A stretch of 45,919 bases of DNA from Pseudoalteromonas sp. HM-SA03 (GCF_002289345.1 NZ_NSDG01000089.1:64725-110643), one strand, 5' to 3'. Shown: positions 8,117 to 17,443, counted from the first letter of the stretch. The notes: a model not told the origin generated them from the sequence alone. A program made the numbers and translations.

Positions 8117-9944
8117 ATCCACCGGTTTGATGCGACCAAAGTTTGGCGTAGATACCACCTAAGGCTAGCAAGGATTGATGGCTTCCTTCTTCTACTATCC
8201 GACCTTCATCCATTACTATTAATCTGTCCATTTGTGCAATCGTGGATAATCTATGAGCAATTGCAATAACGGTTTTTCCTTCCATTAATGCATCTAAGCT
8301 CTCTTGGATAGCTTGCTCAACTTCAGAATCCAAAGCCGATGTGGCTTCATCTAAAATTAAAATTGGCGCATTCTTTAGTAATACACGGGCAATGGCGATA
8401 CGTTGGCGTTGGCCTCCTGATAATTTCACACCTCGTTCACCTACTTGTGCATCAAAGCCGATATTACCATGACTGTCTTCTAAGTCTTGGATAAAATCGT
8501 AAGCCTGCGCTTCTCTTGTTGCGGCAATTAGCTCGTCTTCTGATGCATCAGGGCGACCATAAAGGATATTGTCGCGTACGCTGCGATGGAGCAAAGAAGT
8601 ATCTTGCGTGACCATGGCGATATGACGTCGTAAGCTTTCCTGTTTTACTTTAGCAATATTTTGGCCATCAATTTCGATGCTGCCGCCGTCAGTATCGTAG
8701 AATCTCAGTAGTAAGTTCACTAAAGTCGACTTACCTGCACCTGAGCGGCCAACCACACCAATTTTCTCGCCGGGGTTGATATGCAGATTAAGGTTGTCGA
8801 TGACATTATGTTGTCTCGCCACATCTTTACGCTTATAAGCGAAGCTAGTGTTACAAAAGTCGATTTTTCCGGTTTTAAAATCTAATTGTGGCGCTGTTTG
8901 TTGGTCAACAATATCAAGCGGTCTAGAGAGCGTGTTCATACCATCTGTAACTGTACCAATATTTTCGAATAGGCCGCTAATTTCCCACATTATCCACTGT
9001 GCCATTCCATTTAGTCGTAAGGCTAAACCCACTGTAATTGCGATAGCACCAGCGGTTATCGCATTAAAAGACCATAAGTAGATGGAAAGTGCCGCGACGG
9101 AAAACACCAAAAGATAATTTAAGGCTTGAATACTAACGTTTAAGCTAGTTGCTAAGCGCATTTGCTTATATACAGGTTGAATAAACACATCCATGCTGTC
9201 TTTGGCATATTCTTCTTCTCGTTTCGTATAAGAGAAAAGTTTAACGGTTGAAATATTGGTATAGCTATCAACGATCCTTCCTGTCATTTCTGAGCGAGCG
9301 TCAGCTTGCTCACTAGAAACAAGTTTTAGTTTAGGAACAAAATATAATTGGAAACAGATATAGCTGCCAAGCCAAATAACCAGCGGGATCATCAAACGTA
9401 TATCACTGCTTGCAACAAGCGCGAGCATTGCAGTGAAGTACACTAAAATATAAACCAGCACATCGAGTAGTTTCATGACTGATTCGCGTACGGCTAGGGC
9501 GGTTTGCATTACTTTAGTTGCAATACGTCCTGCAAACTCGTCTTGATAGAATGTCATAGACTGTTTTAGCAAGTAGCGGTGTGCCTGCCATCGAATAGCC
9601 ATTGGGTAATTACCCAATAAACTCTGATGTAAAATGGCGCTGTGAAAAAAGACTAGCAGTGGCAGCGCCACTAACGTGATCACAGACATTCGGATTAACT
9701 CGGTTTGTTTGGCTTCAAATAGAGTTTGTGGTGTATAAGTTGAGAGCCAGTCAACCAAATCACCCATAAAGCCAAATAATGCTACTTCCAAAATTGCGAG
9801 GATCGCAGCACTTAGCGACATAAATAACAAGGGTAATTCCATTCCCTTAGTATAGAAGCGACAGAAAGCCAACAAACCTTGTGGTGGCTGACCAACTTCT
9901 TGCTCGGGAAAGGGTTTGGTAAAGCGTTCAAATACTCGATACAT
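8100..9944 (-). CDS. ABC exporter, fused membrane and ATPase domains (MsbA/MDR-like half transporter)
   Basis: A 614-residue half transporter acting as a dimer in the inner membrane. The N-terminal 340 residues carry about six membrane segments of the type-IV exporter fold. The ATPase domain has Walker A GRSGAGKST (399-407), the signature LSGGQRQRIAIAR (508-520), Walker B ILILDEATSALD (529-540) and the switch histidine in IAIAHRLSTI. All catalytic motifs are intact. SD AGGGA lies 8 bases before the ATG. Substrate is unknown: lipid, peptide or drug are possible. MsbA itself is usually about 580 residues and linked to lpxK, which is absent, so this is probably a different exporter. It is convergent with tetR, overlapping by 17 bases. 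Confidence 0.9.
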   Translation of the reverse strand: MYRVFERFTKPFPEQEVGQPPQGLLAFCRFYTKGMELPLLFMSLSAAILAILEVALFGFMGDLVDWLSTYTPQTLFEAKQTELIRMSVITLVALPLLVFFHSAILHQSLLGNYPMAIRWQAHRYLLKQSMTFYQDEFAGRIATKVMQTALAVRESVMKLLDVLVYILVYFTAMLALVASSDIRLMIPLVIWLGSYICFQLYFVPKLKLVSSEQADARSEMTGRIVDSYTNISTVKLFSYTKREEEYAKDSMDVFIQPVYKQMRLATSLNVSIQALNYLLVFSVAALSIYLWSFNAITAGAIAITVGLALRLNGMAQWIMWEISGLFENIGTVTDGMNTLSRPLDIVDQQTAPQLDFKTGKIDFCNTSFAYKRKDVARQHNVIDNLNLHINPGEKIGVVGRSGAGKSTLVNLLLRFYDTDGGSIEIDGQNIAKVKQESLRRHIAMVTQDTSLLHRSVRDNILYGRPDASEDELIAATREAQAYDFIQDLEDSHGNIGFDAQVGERGVKLSGGQRQRIAIARVLLKNAPILILDEATSALDSEVEQAIQESLDALMEGKTVIAIAHRLSTIAQMDRLIVMDEGRIVEEGSHQSLLALGGIYAKLWSHQTGGFIGVE

Positions 9945-10033
9945 GGATGATCCCTAAATTTGTTCAGAAGCTAGTCTACCTTGATAGTATGAAATGCGCG
10001 AGTCACAGATTGGTGCTTAATTTGCACGAATTA

Positions 10034-11221
10034 TTATAGCTGTCTTTGGTTAAGTAGTTTTTGTGTAATGAGCTCACCAGTGACAGCATTATAGCTACTT
10101 AAAGTCAATGGCGTAGAATAGTGCTTTAAATAGACCTGAGCATGTGGCTTTTCTACTGTAATCTTATCGATTGGGACGAGTTTTTTACCTTTATCGACAA
10201 AAAATGATAGCTCTAAATAGCATGGAAAAATCTTTTTACATACACCGAGTGATTGTTGTTGTAGATCAAACGTTGCAAAGAGCCAATTTGGTCTATTATT
10301 GATTTTAGTGGTTTTGGGCCAAGTTACAGAAAGATCAAACCTTTGCGGGTCTGAAGAGTAGTGCTGAGACTGGCTTGCTACCCGTGCGAGCAGCAAAGGG
10401 GTATTGCCACTGACTGATTGAACCTCAGATAAGCGAACCTGATCAACGGTGAGTGGATTAATTGTCAATGTTTGCTTGAGCTCACTCGCTAGCTGGTTTT
10501 GTTCATCTAGCTGAGAAAATCCGAGGTGAACGAGTAATTTTGCATCACGATTGTTATCAAATATTTTTTCTTTTAAGTGTTCGGCTGCGGCTTTGGCTCT
10601 ACCTTGTTGTGAGTCGTGATCGTAACTAATAATCTCATAGCCAAGCGATTTGGCTTCAAATATCAAGCTAGCGTAAGTCGCTTCCATGGTGTAGATCCCA
10701 TGTTCGTATGTTGTGAAGCCCTGTTTATTTATTTGCTGCTCAACGCTTATCTGTGGGGCAAGTGCTTCTAATGCAAGATAGCGATAGCCTTGTTCATATA
10801 AAGGCTTTAACAGGGCAATCGTTAGCGCTCGGTGTTTAGCGTTGTGATACGCTTCGTTTACCATAGTAATACGCGTGTCAGCAGCCTTTTTTTCTATGAT
10901 TTCTAACGCGGGAACTAGCTGATAATCATTCAGCAACATATCTGGATTAATCACTCCAGAAGTGAGCTTTTCTGCTTCAAAATAATTGCCAACGATAGAA
11001 TGGTAGGTTGCTGCATATTGAATGTTTGCTGAGCTGCTATCTAAATGCCCCTTGACTGGAATTTGGCTTTCAAGTGACTGTGTGTTTTCAAACACACGTT
11101 TATCTGAATTAACACCAAAGATTAAAGAAGCTGGGTTAGCGCTTGAGTTTGCTAATGCTGGTACTGTTATCAGCGAACATGCGCAAAAAATAACGGTTTT
11201 TCCATATTGTTGAAGTAACAC
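10034..11221 (-). CDS. exported protein with ChaN/EreA/Tiki-like fold signature, function unknown
   Basis: A 395-residue protein from a GTG start with AAGGAG nine bases upstream. A signal peptide (hydrophobic residues about 9-20, cleavage after ALA at 22-24) sends it to the periplasm or outside. Visible pattern: VNEAYHNAKHRALTIALL, then GYRYLALEAL, then YASLIFEAKSLGYEIISYDH, an Arg-containing helix, and DAKLLVHLGFSQLDE. This spacing of Glu/His, Glu, Arg and a final G-x-(H) strand is like the erythromycin-esterase/ChaN/TraB-Tiki superfamily, but the final histidine after the Gly strand appears missing. The last 150 residues look like a beta-rich extra domain. The family assignment is inference; an exact function cannot be given. 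It is transcribed alone. Confidence 0.55.
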   Translation of the reverse strand: MLLQQYGKTVIFCACSLITVPALANSSANPASLIFGVNSDKRVFENTQSLESQIPVKGHLDSSSANIQYAATYHSIVGNYFEAEKLTSGVINPDMLLNDYQLVPALEIIEKKAADTRITMVNEAYHNAKHRALTIALLKPLYEQGYRYLALEALAPQISVEQQINKQGFTTYEHGIYTMEATYASLIFEAKSLGYEIISYDHDSQQGRAKAAAEHLKEKIFDNNRDAKLLVHLGFSQLDEQNQLASELKQTLTINPLTVDQVRLSEVQSVSGNTPLLLARVASQSQHYSSDPQRFDLSVTWPKTTKINNRPNWLFATFDLQQQSLGVCKKIFPCYLELSFFVDKGKKLVPIDKITVEKPHAQVYLKHYSTPLTLSSYNAVTGELITQKLLNQRQL

Positions 11222-11357
11222 CTAAATCCACTCCTTGCGGGTTTATTACGGTTATATTAATAGCATAAAAGCGCGGAGGGCTGAATCAAAGAAAAACAAA
11301 ATTTTTACAACAATTTTATATTTGAATTATTTACAGGGAAGAGAGAAGTGGAAGCCA

Positions 11358-11391
11358 ATAAAAAGGCCTGTAGCTAAGTAACTGCAGGCTC
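11358..11391 (-). terminator. intrinsic terminator after the DUF3010 gene
   Basis: Stem GCCTGCAG / CTACAGGC with one mismatch and an 8-nt loop, followed on the minus strand by CTTTTTATT. It lies about 10 bp after the stop codon at 11401. Confidence 0.75.
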
Positions 11392-11400
11392 TTGATACGA

Positions 11401-11847
11401 TTATTCTTCTTTGCCGTATGTCTTACGAAGAATATAAACATAGGCATTGATGAAAGCTTGCTCTTGAAATTTTTTCAATCCAGTGTCTTCATAGTCAACA
11501 GGAATTGGGTTTCTTTTTAATTGCTCTTTAACTTCGGTACCAGATAGTAACTGCACGTCCACGCCTGAAATTAACTGGATAGCAGCTTCCATTTTAAAAC
11601 CTGCCGCACTACCTGCGAATTTACCTTTGTGTGGGCGCTGACGAATGGCGATAGAATCTACGCTGTAATCTTCTACTAGTTTTGCAAAGTCGAATTGGAA
11701 CTTGCGCATTTCATCAAGTTCTGTCCCTTGGTTGCTTAACGTAAAGCGGCGCTGACGAATATCTCTGATATCAAAAACATCATTTTCTTTCGTTAGCATG
11801 CAAAGCAGAGCTTCGCTGCCTGAAATTTCAACCCCAAGTGTTCTCAT
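11401..11847 (-). CDS. DUF3010-family protein
   Basis: A small cytoplasmic protein of 148 residues. An upstream TTG at 11868 would add seven residues, but the ATG at 11847 has GGA seven bases before it and gives the usual family start MRTLGVEISGSEA. That start, with the later SIAIRQRPHKGKFAGSAAGFKMEAAIQL, matches the DUF3010 family of marine gammaproteobacteria as I remember it. The N-terminal strand GVEISGSEALLCML has the look of an RNase H/actin-like fold, which is inference only. No function is known to me. It lies 34 bp downstream of the nuclease/phosphatase-fold gene on the same strand and probably shares its transcript. Confidence 0.7.
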   Translation of the reverse strand: MRTLGVEISGSEALLCMLTKENDVFDIRDIRQRRFTLSNQGTELDEMRKFQFDFAKLVEDYSVDSIAIRQRPHKGKFAGSAAGFKMEAAIQLISGVDVQLLSGTEVKEQLKRNPIPVDYEDTGLKKFQEQAFINAYVYILRKTYGKEE

Positions 11848-11881
11848 TTTCGTGTCCAGATTATGCAAAAATTAAATTATC

Positions 11882-12874
11882 TCACAGTGTTATTTCTATT
11901 GCTATCGCCGCATGGTCAGAATAGCAAATATCTTCGTCCATACGCTTCGGGTCAAGGTGAGCATCGTAACTGTAGTAATGTAACGACTTCACCCTGGGCG
12001 TTTCTCGGTTGGGATTGAATTCTTTTGAACAAAGAATGTAATCAAGTACGTTACCTTCACCTTGATAGTAATGACTGGCTGGTTTTCCCTTGTGGTTGTT
12101 GTCGGCGTAAAGAAAACTGTCGAACAACCCGACACTGTCAAAGCTATTACTAGCAAGGACAGGTGGAAAAGCTTGTGTCATAAAAGATAATGCTGGGCTG
12201 TCTAATTCATCATTGAAGTCGCCCATCACCAAGGTTGCAGCCTGTTTTTCTCTTTGTGTCTTTAATGCGTCGTAATAAATGATGGAAGCTTCGAGCGAAC
12301 GTGATATTTGCGACTGCATAGTACCTACGGTTTCGTGAAGTAATGTAAGTAGCGGATCGTCTTGATTGGCATCTCCCAGCATGTGGGCCATTGAATGCAC
12401 GCGTTGAGATTTAAAGTGGACGGCATAACACGCCAGTAACCCGAAGCCTGGGATGTCGAACTTACATTTTATCGGGGTGCGATTGAATTTAAATTGATGT
12501 TGATTATTAAGGTATTCGAGTAATTCGGGGCAGGGCTCTAACGGCGCAAAGGATTTAAATGGTAGTTTTGATGCGATAGCGACCACGGGCTTAAACAGTA
12601 CCGATGGGTAGACGTGATCAGGACTTGGCGCATCTACAGTGGCAAAGTGGACAAGACCCAAGTCTTCACACAGCATCTGTAAGCTATCAGGTGAGAAGAC
12701 TTCTTGAAACACAATGACATCGGGGTTTATATGCTGAATGAGTCCCGTGATGAACTGAGTTTTGGTTTGCCACTGTGTTTCATTATAGTGCTCATGAAGC
12801 TGATAAAAAGAATAAGGCGGTGCTGCAAAATTTAGTAGATTAAAGGTTGCAAATCGATAACGCTTTTTGGCCAC
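11882..12874 (-). CDS. endonuclease/exonuclease/phosphatase (EEP) family protein
   Basis: A metal-dependent phosphoesterase of 330 residues. The EEP active-site set is complete: Asn in FATFNLLNF, Glu in DVIVFQEVF, Asp and Asn in VMGDFNDE, and the C-terminal Asp-His pair in YSDHAAIAIEI. No signal peptide or membrane segment is seen, so it is probably cytoplasmic. The start chosen is the GTG at 12874, with GGGA six bases upstream; the further in-frame TTG codons lack an SD. Substrate could be DNA, a nucleotide or a phospholipid head group; the sequence does not decide. It probably forms an operon with the DUF3010 gene and is divergent from thrS. Confidence 0.85.
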   Translation of the reverse strand: MAKKRYRFATFNLLNFAAPPYSFYQLHEHYNETQWQTKTQFITGLIQHINPDVIVFQEVFSPDSLQMLCEDLGLVHFATVDAPSPDHVYPSVLFKPVVAIASKLPFKSFAPLEPCPELLEYLNNQHQFKFNRTPIKCKFDIPGFGLLACYAVHFKSQRVHSMAHMLGDANQDDPLLTLLHETVGTMQSQISRSLEASIIYYDALKTQREKQAATLVMGDFNDELDSPALSFMTQAFPPVLASNSFDSVGLFDSFLYADNNHKGKPASHYYQGEGNVLDYILCSKEFNPNRETPRVKSLHYYSYDAHLDPKRMDEDICYSDHAAIAIEITL

Positions 12875-13028
12875 GAACAATCCCAAAATAGTTTTTATAA
12901 ATTAATCTATTAATTTTAGCTCTAGGCTTGCACTTAGCCAAGTAACACGCGAGAATAGTGGTTCTTATTCGAAAGCCCTTGGATGAGCCGCGATAATTCG
13001 CGCAAGACAATGCTTATTCGTAAAAGCG

Positions 13029-13058
13029 TTGATAGGCACACGTTAAAATTAATTAAAT
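13029..13058 (+). promoter_or_regulatory. possible thrS promoter
   Basis: TTGATA (13029-13034) and TTAAAT (13053-13058) with an 18-bp spacer. This would give a leader of only about 40 nt holding the small dyad GGTGTCACC (13076-13084). No long E. coli-type thrS operator with tRNA-like arms was recognised. Confidence 0.35.
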
Positions 13059-13103
13059 ACATGTGATGCATTGTAGGTGTCACCACTGTAAATAGGATTT
13101 ATC

Positions 13104-15014
13104 ATGCCAGTTATTACTCTCCCTGACGGCAGTCAGCGTATTTTTGAAAACCCTGTCACTACTCTAGAAGTCGCTCAAGACATCGGTCCAGGCCTTGCGA
13201 AAGCAACGATTGCTGGCCGTGTAAATGGCGTTCGTGTTGACGCTTGTGACCTCATCGAAAATGATTCAGCACTTGAAATCATCACCGCAAAAGACGACGA
13301 CGGTCTTGAAATTATTCGTCACTCGTGTGCGCACTTGATTGGTCACGCTGTAAAACAATTGTTCCCAGAAGCTAAAATGGCGATTGGTCCTACCATCGAC
13401 AACGGTTTTTATTACGATGTTGACCTAGAGCATTCGCTTACTCAAGAGGACCTTGAAGCGATAGAAAAGCGTATGTTGGAGTTGGCAAAAACCGACTACG
13501 ACGTAGTAAAGAAAAAGGTGAGCTGGCAAGAAGCGCGCGATGCATTTGCAGCACGCGGTGAAACCTATAAGATGGAAATCCTCGACGAGAATATCGCGAA
13601 AGATGACCGCCCAGGTTTATATCACCACGAAGAATATGTTGATATGTGTCGTGGTCCGCACGTACCAAATATGAAGTTCTGTCACCACTTCAAGATTATG
13701 AAAGTGGCGGGCGCATACTGGCGCGGCAACTCAGAAAACAAGATGTTACAGCGTATCTACGGTACAGCTTGGGCTGACAAAAAGCAGCTAAAGGCGTATC
13801 TTAAGCGTTTAGAAGAAGCTGAGAAGCGTGATCACCGTAAAATTGGTAAAGCACTCGATCTGTGGCATTGGCAAGAAGAAGCGCCAGGCATGGTATTTTG
13901 GCACAATGATGGCTGGAGCATTTATCGTGAGCTCGAAGATTTTGTTCGCGAAAAACTACGCGAATATCAGTACGAAGAAGTAAAAGGTCCGTTGATGATG
14001 GACCGTGGTTTGTGGGAAAAATCAGGCCACTGGGACAAGTATTCAGATGCCATGTTCACGACTGAGTCAGAGAAACGTGAGTATGCTATTAAGCCGATGA
14101 ACTGCCCAGGTCACGTGCAGATCTTTAACCAAGGTCTAAAGTCATACCGTGATTTACCATTGCGTATGGCTGAGTTTGGTTGTTGTCACCGTAATGAACC
14201 ATCTGGTGCACTACATGGTTTGATGCGTGTTCGTGGATTTACACAAGACGATGCGCACGTATTCTGCACAGAAGAACAGATCATGGACGAAGTATCAGCA
14301 TGTATCAAAATGGTGTATGATACGTATTCAACTTTTGGCTTCGAAAAGATCGTTGTTAAATTATCGACGCGCCCTGAAAAACGTATCGGTGAAGATGAAA
14401 TGTGGGACAAAGCAGAAGCTGCACTTGCAGATGCTTTGAAAGCCAATGACATCGAGTTTGAATATTTACCAGGGGAAGGTGCGTTTTACGGACCGAAGAT
14501 TGAATTCACGCTATATGACTGTTTAGAGCGTGCATGGCAATGTGGTACAGTGCAATTAGACTTTGCACTACCTGGCCGTTTAGGGGCAACATATGTTGCG
14601 GAAAATAACGAGCGTAAAACCCCTGTTATGATCCACCGCGCAATTCTAGGCTCACTAGAGCGCTTTATTGGTATCCTAACGGAAGAATACGCTGGTCAAT
14701 TCCCAACTTGGCTTGCACCAAAGCAAGTTGTGATCATGAATATCACGGACAAACAAGCCGATTATGTCCACGAAGTTGTACAAAAGTTGAATAAACTTGG
14801 AATAAGAGCTTGTGCCGACTTGAGAAATGAGAAGATTGGTTTTAAAATCCGCGAGCATACTTTAAAACGTATACCTTATTTGCTAGTGGTGGGTGATAAA
14901 GAAGTCGAGCAACAAGAAGTTGCAGTAAGAACCCGTACTGGTGAAGATTTAGGTAAATTCTCGGTTGACGATTTCATCGCGAAAGTTAGCGAAGAGATTA
15001 AAAATCGACTATAA
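13104..15014 (+). CDS. thrS: threonine--tRNA ligase
   Basis: Charges tRNA-Thr with threonine in the cytoplasm. At 636 residues it nearly equals E. coli ThrRS (642). Domains in order: TGS (residues 1-62, beginning [11 protein letters not shown]), the second additional domain that edits Ser-tRNA ([16 protein letters not shown] and later MCRGPHVPN), the class II catalytic core, and the anticodon-binding domain (from about 535). Zinc and catalytic motifs are visible in [36 protein letters not shown] and [19 protein letters not shown] lies six bases before the ATG. It heads the thrS-infC-rpmI-rplT cluster, conserved in gammaproteobacteria. Confidence 0.98.
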   Translation: MPVITLPDGSQRIFENPVTTLEVAQDIGPGLAKATIAGRVNGVRVDACDLIENDSALEIITAKDDDGLEIIRHSCAHLIGHAVKQLFPEAKMAIGPTIDNGFYYDVDLEHSLTQEDLEAIEKRMLELAKTDYDVVKKKVSWQEARDAFAARGETYKMEILDENIAKDDRPGLYHHEEYVDMCRGPHVPNMKFCHHFKIMKVAGAYWRGNSENKMLQRIYGTAWADKKQLKAYLKRLEEAEKRDHRKIGKALDLWHWQEEAPGMVFWHNDGWSIYRELEDFVREKLREYQYEEVKGPLMMDRGLWEKSGHWDKYSDAMFTTESEKREYAIKPMNCPGHVQIFNQGLKSYRDLPLRMAEFGCCHRNEPSGALHGLMRVRGFTQDDAHVFCTEEQIMDEVSACIKMVYDTYSTFGFEKIVVKLSTRPEKRIGEDEMWDKAEAALADALKANDIEFEYLPGEGAFYGPKIEFTLYDCLERAWQCGTVQLDFALPGRLGATYVAENNERKTPVMIHRAILGSLERFIGILTEEYAGQFPTWLAPKQVVIMNITDKQADYVHEVVQKLNKLGIRACADLRNEKIGFKIREHTLKRIPYLLVVGDKEVEQQEVAVRTRTGEDLGKFSVDDFIAKVSEEIKNRL

Positions 15015-15023
15015 ATATAAACT

Positions 15024-15054
15024 TGCGTGTACTTTACTTTTTCTGGTGCACGCA
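15024..15054 (+). promoter_or_regulatory. intercistronic hairpin between thrS and infC
   Basis: A 9-bp stem with one G-U pair (TGCGTGTAC / GTGCACGCA) and a 13-nt loop, 10 bp after the thrS stop, followed by a T-rich stretch leading into the infC SD. It could act as a partial terminator or mRNA-processing stem. Confidence 0.4.
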
Positions 15055-15085
15055 TTTACTTTTGAATTTTTTGGAGGAACGTACC

Positions 15086-15634
15086 ATTAGAGGCGGCAAA
15101 AAAGGGCAAAATAACGCTCAGAAAAATCGTATTAACGAAGAGATTACAGCGAAAGAAGTTCGCTTAATTGACGCTGAAGGCGAGCAAGCTGGCATTGTCT
15201 CAACAAGAGACGCACAAAACATGGCGGAAGAAGCCGGTCTAGATCTAGTTGAGATCAGTCCAAACGCTGAACCACCAGTTTGTAAAGTGATGGACTACGG
15301 TAAGTTCCTTTTTGAAAAAGCAAAAATCCAAAAAGAACAAAAGAAAAAGCAAAAGCAAATTCAGGTTAAGGAAGTTAAATTCCGTCCTGGTACTGATGTT
15401 GGTGATTACCAAGTTAAGCTACGTAGCCTTCGCAAGTTTCTTGAGGGGGGCGACAAAGCTAAAGTCACAATTCGCTTCCGTGGTCGTGAAATGGCGCACC
15501 AAGAAATTGGTATCGACCTGTTAAACCGTATCAAGACTGAGTTGGAAGATATCGCATCTGTTGAGTCTTTCCCGAAAAAAGTGGAAGGTCGTCAGATGAT
15601 AATGATGATGGCACCTATTGCTAAAAAGTCTTAA
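15086..15634 (+). CDS. infC: translation initiation factor IF-3, ATT start codon
   Basis: IF-3 binds the 30S subunit, blocks premature 50S joining and proofreads the start codon. The reading frame opens earlier at a TTG (15023), but the E. coli-like N-terminus ([19 protein letters not shown]) begins at the ATT at 15086, with GGAGG exactly 8 bases upstream. This gives 182 residues against 180 in E. coli. Using ATT lets IF-3 repress its own translation by discriminating against its own start; this is known in E. coli and inferred here. The N-domain, basic linker ([19 protein letters not shown]) and C-domain ([22 protein letters not shown]) are complete. It follows thrS by 71 bp. Confidence 0.97.
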   Translation: MRGGKKGQNNAQKNRINEEITAKEVRLIDAEGEQAGIVSTRDAQNMAEEAGLDLVEISPNAEPPVCKVMDYGKFLFEKAKIQKEQKKKQKQIQVKEVKFRPGTDVGDYQVKLRSLRKFLEGGDKAKVTIRFRGREMAHQEIGIDLLNRIKTELEDIASVESFPKKVEGRQMIMMMAPIAKKS

Positions 15635-15659
15635 TCTCGGCATAATACGCATCGAATTT

Positions 15660-15779
15660 AACGCAGGTCTCAAGTGCTAACGCCACCTGCGTTATCCGGT
15701 TTTAAAGTAAGGTATTGATCCTTCACCGGTTTTAGGTAGTAAGTTAGGCCTACAAGTGAGTTTATCTCCGCCTACTTAC
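15660..15779 (+). promoter_or_regulatory. structured rpmI-rplT leader, candidate L20 autoregulatory element
   Basis: The 181-bp infC-rpmI gap holds three nested stem candidates: AACGCAGGT/ACCTGCGTT (15660-15668 with 15685-15693), CCGGT/ACCGG (within about 15696-15729), and GTAAGTTAGGC/GCCTACTTAC with one bulge (15739-15749 with 15770-15779). In E. coli, L20 represses rpmI through a long-range leader structure; this leader is in the same place. The specific L20 contact site is not identified. Confidence 0.45.
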
Positions 15780-15815
15780 ATTGTGTTAAAGCAATATCAT
15801 TCGGAGTTATTGCAA

Positions 15816-16016
15816 ATGGCTTATAAGCTAAAATCACACAGAGGTGCTGCTAAGCGCTTCAAAAAAACTGCTTCTGGCGGTTACAAGCGTAAACAGTCGC
15901 ATCTTCGTCACATTCTGACTAAGAAATCTTCAAAGCGTAAATTACACCTTCGTGCTAAGTCTATGGTTCATAAGAATGACCTAGGCCTAATCGATCGTAT
16001 GTTACCATTCGCTTAA
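15816..16016 (+). CDS. rpmI: 50S ribosomal protein L35
   Basis: A small basic ribosomal protein of 66 residues (65 in E. coli) beginning [19 protein letters not shown] and ending LIDRMLPFA, a full match to the L35 pattern. The open frame extends 20 codons upstream, but the ATG at 15816 has GGAG nine bases before it and gives the family start. It lies 15 bp before rplT and is probably translationally coupled to it. In E. coli both are repressed by L20; the structured leader upstream suggests the same here. Confidence 0.98.
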   Translation: MAYKLKSHRGAAKRFKKTASGGYKRKQSHLRHILTKKSSKRKLHLRAKSMVHKNDLGLIDRMLPFA

Positions 16017-16031
16017 TAGAGGATATCAGAA

Positions 16032-16391
16032 ATGGCAAGAGTTAAACGCGGCGTAGTTGCACGTGCACGTCACAAAAAAGTATTAAAGCAAGCTAAAGGT
16101 TACTATGGAGCGCGTTCACGCGTTTACCGCGTAGCTTTCCAAGCGGTAACTAAAGCTGGTCAATATGCTTACCGTGACCGTCGTGCTAAGAAACGTACTT
16201 TCCGTCAACTATGGATTGCTCGTATCAACGCAGCTGCACGTCAAAATGGTCTTTCTTACAGCCGTTTCATCAATGGCCTTAAAAAGTCATCGATTGAAAT
16301 CGATCGTAAGATCCTAGCTGATATCGCAGTATACGACCAAGTAGCTTTCGCAGCACTAGTTGCTAAAGCAAAAGATGGTCTAGCTGCTTAA
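16032..16391 (+). CDS. rplT: 50S ribosomal protein L20
   Basis: An early-assembly 23S rRNA-binding protein of 119 residues (118 in E. coli). The basic N-terminal extension [20 protein letters not shown] and the globular part [28 protein letters not shown] are intact. SD GAGG lies 9 bases before the ATG. It is the last gene of the cluster and is followed by a strong terminator. Besides its structural role, L20 is the known repressor of rpmI-rplT in E. coli. Confidence 0.98.
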   Translation: MARVKRGVVARARHKKVLKQAKGYYGARSRVYRVAFQAVTKAGQYAYRDRRAKKRTFRQLWIARINAAARQNGLSYSRFINGLKKSSIEIDRKILADIAVYDQVAFAALVAKAKDGLAA

Positions 16392-16433
16392 TAAGCAGAA
16401 CTAGAATTAGTCTTAGGACTAAACCTGGTATTG

Positions 16434-16458
16434 AAAAGGAGCCTTTGGCTCCTTTTTT
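16434..16458 (+). terminator. intrinsic terminator of the thrS-infC-rpmI-rplT cluster
   Basis: A 10-bp perfect stem (AAAAGGAGCC / GGCTCCTTTT) with a TTT loop, running into a T tract. Confidence 0.92.
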
Positions 16459-16486
16459 AGTTTTATATTCGTTATAAACTCTAACG

Positions 16487-17320
16487 TTAGCGGTTTTTTA
16501 TTAAGATTTTATCCAGCATCTTACTGCTCAATATTCGTTTCAAGTATCCCATCAAATAGGTCGGAAACGTAACGTAATATCTAGGCTTTGCAGTCTTAGC
16601 ACTCAGCGCGTGTTGCAGCACTTTATAAACAGCTTCTGGCCCCAAAGTGAATTTTTGCGGAGCTTCTTCTGAGCCTAAGCGGTTAAGCTGCGCCTGATAT
16701 GCATTGTGATGTACGCTATGTTCGTGATCGATATTCACTAAAAAGGCGTGTTTCGCGTTTTCTCTAAATTTAGACACGATTGGGCCTGGCTCTATTAGGC
16801 TAACTTGAATATTGCTACCTGAAAGCTCCATGCGTAGGGTATCGGTAAGTCCTTCGAGTGCAAATTTGCTCGCGTTATAGGCACCGCGATATGGCAGTGC
16901 GACTAATCCAAGTACGGATGAGTTATGAATAATGCGACCTGCGCCTTGCTTACGCATTTGCTCAATTGCGAGACAGGTGAGCGTATGCCAGCCAAAAAAG
17001 TTAACTTCGAATTGTTGCCGTAACACCTCTGTAGGCAAGTCTTCTACCGCACCAGGTTGGCCGTAAGCACCGTTATTGAATAAGGCGTCTAACTGACCAT
17101 TTGCGATTGTCAAAGCTTGGTTAAAGCCATCATTTATACTTTGCTCGCACGCTAAGTCGAGCAAAACACACTGAATGTCTGTGCCTTCAAATTTATTCAA
17201 GTCTTTTGCATTTCTAACCGAAGCAATAACTTGATATCCTGCTTTTGACAATTGCACAGCGCAGTAATAACCAATCCCGCTAGAACAACCTGTGATTAAA
17301 ATTGATTTTTGTACGCTCAT
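16487..17320 (-). CDS. short-chain dehydrogenase/reductase (SDR)
   Basis: A 277-residue Rossmann-fold oxidoreductase. The classical SDR motifs are present: the cofactor loop TGCSSGIG near the N-terminus, NNGAYG in place of NNAG, the active-site serine in IIHNSSVLG, and YNASK with the catalytic Tyr and Lys. An Arg after the second strand (SVRNAKDL) favours NADP(H). The ATG at 17320 with AGGG five bases upstream is preferred over the longer frame starting at 17359. The substrate is unknown; the family resembles YdfG/DltE-like and steroid-type reductases. It is monocistronic, convergent with rplT and divergent from the M14 peptidase. Confidence 0.88.
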   Translation of the reverse strand: MSVQKSILITGCSSGIGYYCAVQLSKAGYQVIASVRNAKDLNKFEGTDIQCVLLDLACEQSINDGFNQALTIANGQLDALFNNGAYGQPGAVEDLPTEVLRQQFEVNFFGWHTLTCLAIEQMRKQGAGRIIHNSSVLGLVALPYRGAYNASKFALEGLTDTLRMELSGSNIQVSLIEPGPIVSKFRENAKHAFLVNIDHEHSVHHNAYQAQLNRLGSEEAPQKFTLGPEAVYKVLQHALSAKTAKPRYYVTFPTYLMGYLKRILSSKMLDKILIKNR

Positions 17321-17443
17321 TTGATCCCTAAAGTTATGGTTATCTGCGATTAACTGCAAATTTTTGTTGAATCACCGCACATTGTAAGCCGATATCTAAA
17401 ATATTGATATAATTGGCAGATAAAAGCAGAGGAATAGAGAAAT

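Noticed and set aside
12887..13103. T-box or E. coli-type tRNA-like operator upstream of thrS
   Set aside because: No T-box core and no pair of anticodon-like stem-loops with a Thr anticodon could be drawn.
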